8,165 nt of DNA from Candidatus Omnitrophota bacterium (GTDB lineage: Bacteria; Omnitrophota; Koll11; Gygaellales; Profunditerraquicolaceae), in contig JAQUNE010000057.1 of NCBI GenBank assembly GCA_028717765.1, positions 1 to 8,165 of the forward strand, given 5' to 3'. The notes under the pieces were generated by a model. That model made no database searches, was not told where the DNA came from, and saw nothing but the letters and a program-made list of their open reading frames with translations. How positions within the stretch are numbered: the stretch's first letter is position 1; each line of letters starts with the position of its first letter. Shown piece after piece: positions 6,071-8,165 of the stretch. A program made the translations under genes and the position numbers.

Positions 6071-6100
6071 TTGAATTTTTCAAAAAATGTGCCATACTTT
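6071..6100 (+). promoter_or_regulatory. Weak candidate promoter for a plus-strand small RNA
   Basis: TTGAAT (6071-6076) and TACTTT (6095-6100) are 18 bases apart, and an overlapping TTTAAT (6098-6103) is an alternative -10. The match is modest. It is listed because a structured segment ending in a strong terminator follows immediately. Start of transcription would be near 6107. Confidence 0.35.
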
Positions 6101-6106
6101 AATAAG

Positions 6107-6185
6107 AACAAGGAGGTCGATAGATAGCGAAAGCTATGAGGCCTATCACCTACAAAAAACCCCGAAAGAAGTCGGGGGTTTTTTG
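6107..6185 (+). ncRNA. Candidate structured small RNA
   Basis: About 79 nt between a weak promoter and a strong intrinsic terminator, with no credible protein. The segment folds as a nested hairpin. The outer stem pairs AGGT (6114-6117) and GATAG (6119-6123) with CTATC (6143-6147) and ACCT (6148-6151), with C6118 bulged. It stacks directly on an inner stem ATAGC/GCTAT (6124-6128 with 6133-6137) closed by a GAAA tetraloop. A five-base bulge GAGGC (6138-6142) lies on the 3' side. A second hairpin, the terminator, follows. An AAGGAGG run (6110-6116) is partly held in the outer stem. The fold matches no riboswitch, ribozyme or sRNA class that I recognise. It could instead be a divergent regulatory leader with no gene behind it, or an untranscribed palindromic spacer. 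Confidence 0.4.
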
Positions 6186-6186
6186 T
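6153..6186. terminator. Bidirectional intrinsic terminator
   Basis: CCCCGA (6160-6165) pairs with TCGGGG (6172-6177) across a six-base loop, with one extra G, and is flanked by AAAAAA (6154-6159) and TTTTTT (6179-6184). Both strands therefore end the hairpin in a U-tract. On the minus strand it begins directly after the dus stop codon at 6187; on the plus strand it would end the candidate small RNA. Confidence 0.92.
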
Positions 6187-7116
6187 TTATAGGGGGCCTG
6201 CTTCTTCAATCAAACTCATAATTTCTTCTTTTTTCTTTGCCCGCGAGGATTTTTCTCTGATCTGCCTGACTTTACGCCAACCCTTGGTATAGTAGGCGAT
6301 AAATTTACGGAACTTAACCACGCCTACCCGTTCTCCGTAAAATTCAACATTTTCATTAAGATGCTCAATCATCACCTTAATTATCTGCTGATGTTCCGGC
6401 TTTTCTGCGCTAAAAATCCAAGGATTTCCCAAGCTGCCCCGCGCAACGGCAATTGCATCGCAATTAGTCTGCTTCAGCACCTTCTTGGCCAGTTGTGCAG
6501 AGAATATATTTCCGCTCGCAATCACCGGTATCTCCACCGCTTCTTTTACCTTACGGATAGTCTCATAGTCCACTTCTCCGCTATATCCCTGTAATTTGGT
6601 CCTCCCGTGAATAAATATCGCTTTCACGCCGGCATCCTGCGCAAAAAGCGCTATTTCTCTGGCATTAATAGAATTTTCATCCCAACCGATACGGATCTTC
6701 ACTGTCACTGGAACCGAAGAATTTTCTACCATGAGTTTTAATAATTGCTGTAACTTTTTTGGCTCTTTAAGCAGGCTGGCTCCTTCCCCTCTACGCACAA
6801 CTTTTTTTGCCGGACAAGCAGCGTTAAAATCCAAGAGATCAAATTTATAATTCTTTAACACATCTAACGACTTTAGAAGAAACTTATTTTCGCAGCCCAA
6901 TAACTGCACCCCTAAGGGCCGATCTTTGGCGTTACTAGAAAGCATTTGCCTAGTCCTTAAGCTCTTATAACTAATGGAACGGCAATTAATCATTTCTACA
7001 AACGCCAATTCGCAGCCGAATTTACGGCAAAGCATGCGAAAAGGCAGGTCCGTGATCCCCGCCATAGGTGCCAGGATAAGGTTAGATTTCAGTTTTAAAT
7101 CTCCGATTTTAAACAT
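6187..7116 (-). CDS. dus: tRNA-dihydrouridine synthase, DusB/NifR3-like
   Basis: 309 residues from the ATG at 7116. A flavin TIM-barrel enzyme that reduces uridine to dihydrouridine in the tRNA D-loop. Visible motifs: L-A-P-M-A-G-I-T-D-L-P-F-R near the start; N-A-A-C-P-A-K-K-V with the catalytic Cys101; V-K-I-R-I-G-W-D; the H-G-R-T FMN/substrate motif followed by G-Y-S-G; P-V-I-A-S-G-N; and R-G-S-L-G-N-P-W-I-F at the phosphate-binding end. The C-terminal helical region (K-F-I-A-Y-Y-T-K-G-W) matches the RNA-recruitment domain of this family. An in-frame ATG at 7158 would add 14 residues (M-F-V-D-L-S-C-H...), but the promoter -10 lies inside that extension. The 7116 start fits both the family N-terminus and the promoter. 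There is no Shine-Dalgarno, so initiation is probably leaderless. The gene is monocistronic, bounded by two terminators. Confidence 0.95.
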   Translation of the reverse strand: MFKIGDLKLKSNLILAPMAGITDLPFRMLCRKFGCELAFVEMINCRSISYKSLRTRQMLSSNAKDRPLGVQLLGCENKFLLKSLDVLKNYKFDLLDFNAACPAKKVVRRGEGASLLKEPKKLQQLLKLMVENSSVPVTVKIRIGWDENSINAREIALFAQDAGVKAIFIHGRTKLQGYSGEVDYETIRKVKEAVEIPVIASGNIFSAQLAKKVLKQTNCDAIAVARGSLGNPWIFSAEKPEHQQIIKVMIEHLNENVEFYGERVGVVKFRKFIAYYTKGWRKVRQIREKSSRAKKKEEIMSLIEEAGPL

Positions 7117-7122
7117 AACTGT

Positions 7123-7151
7123 ATTGTATATGTAATGGCAGGATAAGTCAA
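7123..7151 (-). promoter_or_regulatory. Sigma-70-type promoter of dus, leaderless geometry
   Basis: Minus strand TTGACT (7151-7146), a 17-base spacer, and TACAAT (7128-7123). Six bases separate the -10 from the ATG at 7116, so the transcript should begin essentially at the start codon. This excludes the upstream ATG at 7158 as the main start. Confidence 0.75.
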
Positions 7152-7169
7152 CAAACACTCCAGAGAGAT

Positions 7170-7204
7170 AAAAAAGGCTATCCGTGTAGGGAATAGCCTT
7201 TTTT
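7170..7204. terminator. Bidirectional intrinsic terminator
   Basis: AAAAAAGGCTAT (7170-7181) pairs with ATAGCCTTTTTT (7193-7204), and CC/GG can extend the stem into the loop. Both strands have a U-tract. It lies 17 bp beyond the stop of the secreted-protein gene at 7222, which it serves, and just upstream of the dus promoter, insulating the two. Confidence 0.92.
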
Positions 7205-7221
7205 AAATAAGACTTAAAAAC

Positions 7222-7614
7222 TTATTTTTGATTCTCAATAGAAAGCAGTTTTAGTTCATCGCCTATCTTCTGAGCAGATACCGTTACCATAAGCTTGTTT
7301 TCATCTTTCTTCAAAAAATTTGCGATCATAGCATTACTCTCTTTGCTGACTTTATAAAGTTTACCATCTGCAAAGATAGAATAACCGCTTTCTGCACATG
7401 CAGGCGTCAAAACACACTGTTTAGTATGAGTTTTTACGAAATTAGCTAAATCATCCTTATGTCCAGAAGCACACATATTATCAATGATCTCGCCTTTTAA
7501 GCTTACTGCCTCAACAGTGGATGTAGTTGCTACTGCAGGTACACTCACTCCCTGGGCACAAGCCAGAGAAATAAAAGAAACAAATACAAAAACAACCATT
7601 AAAAATTTTTTCAT
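7222..7614 (-). CDS. Small secreted protein with Cys/His cluster
   Basis: 130 residues. Residues 1-20 form a Sec signal peptide ending A-C-A before Gln21. The Cys19 context S-L-A-C is a poor lipobox, so type I cleavage is more likely. The mature part opens with a low-complexity V/A/T/S linker, then L-K-G-E-I-I-D-N-M-C (Cys48). His52, His63, Cys67 and Cys73 follow, arranged C-x3-H and H-x3-C-x5-C. After that come Y-S-I-F-A-D-G-K-L-Y and a beta-rich end (K-L-M-V-T-V-S-A-Q-K-I-G-D-E-L-K-L-L-S-I-E). The overall plan (G-E-[IV]-[IV]-D-x-x-C ... D-G-K-x-Y ... V-T-V) is one I recall from short periplasmic OB-fold-like hypothetical proteins. Metal binding by the Cys/His set is inference. Expression signals are strong: an extended -10 promoter, AAAGGAGGAGG before the ATG, and a terminator after the stop. 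The gene stands alone. Confidence 0.82.
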   Translation of the reverse strand: MKKFLMVVFVFVSFISLACAQGVSVPAVATTSTVEAVSLKGEIIDNMCASGHKDDLANFVKTHTKQCVLTPACAESGYSIFADGKLYKVSKESNAMIANFLKKDENKLMVTVSAQKIGDELKLLSIENQK

Positions 7615-7655
7615 CTTTTTTTCACCTCCTCCTTTAATAATTTTTGGGATTTAAT

Positions 7656-7680
7656 GCGAAAAACTGAAAGGTTTTTTCGT
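7656..7680 (-). promoter_or_regulatory. Hairpin at the 5' end of the secreted-protein mRNA
   Basis: ACGAAAAAAC (7680-7671) pairs with GTTTTTCGC (7664-7656), with one bulged base and a six-base loop. The predicted start of transcription is near 7684, so the hairpin caps the 5' end of the leader. It could protect the mRNA or act as a regulatory element; the ribosome site further downstream is not part of it. Confidence 0.4.
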
Positions 7681-7690
7681 ATGGAAGCAA

Positions 7691-7719
7691 ATGTTAGCAA
7701 AAAATCATTGCCTTGTCAA
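7691..7719 (-). promoter_or_regulatory. Strong promoter of the secreted-protein gene
   Basis: Minus strand perfect TTGACA (7719-7714), 17 bases, then TAACAT (7696-7691) preceded by TGC, an extended -10. The leader is about 70 nt and ends in a strong AAAGGAGGAGG before the ATG at 7614. It starts 28 bp after the stop of the lipoprotein gene, with no clear terminator between. Confidence 0.8.
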
Positions 7720-7746
7720 GCTAAAAGCTAAAATGGCGGCCTTATG

Positions 7747-8136
7747 CTAAATATACCTAAGAATCCGGTCAAGAATTTTACGCGCTGCTTCTTTATCTCC
7801 GGCGACTCCTACTCTCACTTCAATACGGGAAGTAGAATCTGTAAGGCGATGTACATCAACCCAGACCTCCCTACCATCAGAATACTTACTTCTAATCTGC
7901 GCCACAGATTCTTCTTTCACCACCTTTGTAACTTCCAGGTTCAATGATTTTATGGCTGCTTTTGCGCCCTCTGTGCTCCTATCAAAAGAAGCGTTCACTT
8001 CTTGAGTTAATTTCCCAGAAAGCCAAGAAGCAGTGCCTACCCCGCCAGCTGTACCCGCCAATAAAGCCACACAACCGGATATACCGATTACCAATAATGG
8101 TAGAAGCATTAAAAAAACGGTTCTTTTCTTCAGCAT
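7747..8136 (-). CDS. DUF3568-type lipoprotein
   Basis: 129 residues. Residues 1-22 are a lipoprotein signal: K-K-R, a leucine-rich core and the lipobox I-S-G-C with Cys22 as the lipidated residue. The next residues are a glycine/alanine-rich segment (L-L-A-G-T-A-G-G-V-G-T), as often follows the anchor in this family. The mature domain has L-T-Q-E-V-N-A-S-F-D-R, then a helix and strands ending D-G-R-E-V-W-V-D-V-H-R-L-T-D-S-T-S-R-I-E-V-R-V-G-V-A-G-D-K-E-A-A-R-K-I-L-D-R-I. This is the pattern I recognise for DUF3568 (a cognate-like alpha/beta domain of unknown function). The position after Cys22 is Val, not Asp, so outer-membrane sorting is plausible in an E. coli-like Lol system. AGGGAGGA (8151-8144) precedes the ATG at good spacing. 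No partner gene is seen; function unknown. Confidence 0.85.
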   Translation of the reverse strand: MLKKRTVFLMLLPLLVIGISGCVALLAGTAGGVGTASWLSGKLTQEVNASFDRSTEGAKAAIKSLNLEVTKVVKEESVAQIRSKYSDGREVWVDVHRLTDSTSRIEVRVGVAGDKEAARKILDRILRYI

Positions 8137-8159
8137 ATTAACATCCTCCCTACCTGTAT

Positions 8160-8165
8160 AGTATA
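8160..8165 (-). promoter_or_regulatory. Possible -10 box of the lipoprotein gene, at window edge
   Basis: TATACT on the minus strand, 23 bases before the ATG, would give a leader of about 17 nt containing the Shine-Dalgarno. The -35 region lies outside the window, so the call cannot be completed. Confidence 0.35.

Noticed and set aside
6136..6189. 18-codon plus-strand ORF (ATG at 6136) inside the structured RNA
   Set aside because: It runs through the terminator hairpin and its U-tract and is enclosed in stems; coding use is very unlikely.
7117..7158. Upstream ATG extending dus by 14 residues
   Set aside because: The extension overlaps the promoter -35 and -10 boxes and has no similarity to the family N-terminus.
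1..8165. CRISPR arrays, tRNAs, rRNAs, insertion sequences, attachment sites
   Set aside because: No spaced direct repeats, cloverleaf sequence, transposase or terminal inverted repeats were found on reading both strands.

Overview
The window looks like chromosomal DNA of an uncultivated, Gram-negative-type bacterium. The evidence is a DUF3568-type lipoprotein with a clean lipobox, short Sec-exported proteins, a BatD-like single domain, moderate-to-low G+C, and a pair of short W-x-x-P-K-L/Cys peptides of a kind I associate, from memory only, with candidate phyla such as Omnitrophota. The phylum is an inference; no rRNA or other phylogenetic marker is present. Apart from two small genes, every gene is on the minus strand, so it reads right to left.

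Left block (1-3001, minus): one tightly packed type II fatty-acid/polyketide operon. It runs degenerate ketosynthase (chain-length-factor-like), FabG ketoreductase, acyl carrier protein, FabZ dehydratase, then a second ketosynthase cut by the window edge. Gaps are 1 and 15 nt, followed by two 8-nt overlaps. The first ketosynthase has lost all the catalytic residues of the C-H-H triad (Cys to Phe164, His to Ala303, His to Glu340). The cluster therefore looks like a KS/CLF pair with its own ACP, KR and DH, as in aryl-polyene-like pathways, rather than housekeeping FAS. No enoyl reductase is visible.

Middle (3013-3490, plus): back-to-back with the operon promoter lies a near-consensus sigma-70 promoter. 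It drives two tandem small genes of 65 and 66 codons. Their products share a leader-like N-terminus (W-x-x-P-K-L, then L-x-x-C-K-x-C) and five cysteines each at nearly the same spacing, but otherwise divergent C-termini. They look like paralogous precursor peptides (RiPP-like) and are the most novel item here. No modifying enzyme is in the window.

Right block (3513-8165, minus): a BatD-like exported domain directly abuts recG. A structured intergenic region carries a candidate ~79-nt plus-strand RNA and a bidirectional terminator. Next come a tRNA-dihydrouridine synthase, another bidirectional terminator, a secreted Cys/His-containing small protein with a strong promoter, and a DUF3568-type lipoprotein. 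The BatD-like gene and dus both have a -10 box exactly 6 nt before the start codon, implying leaderless mRNAs. I saw no tRNA, rRNA, CRISPR array, insertion sequence or attachment site.
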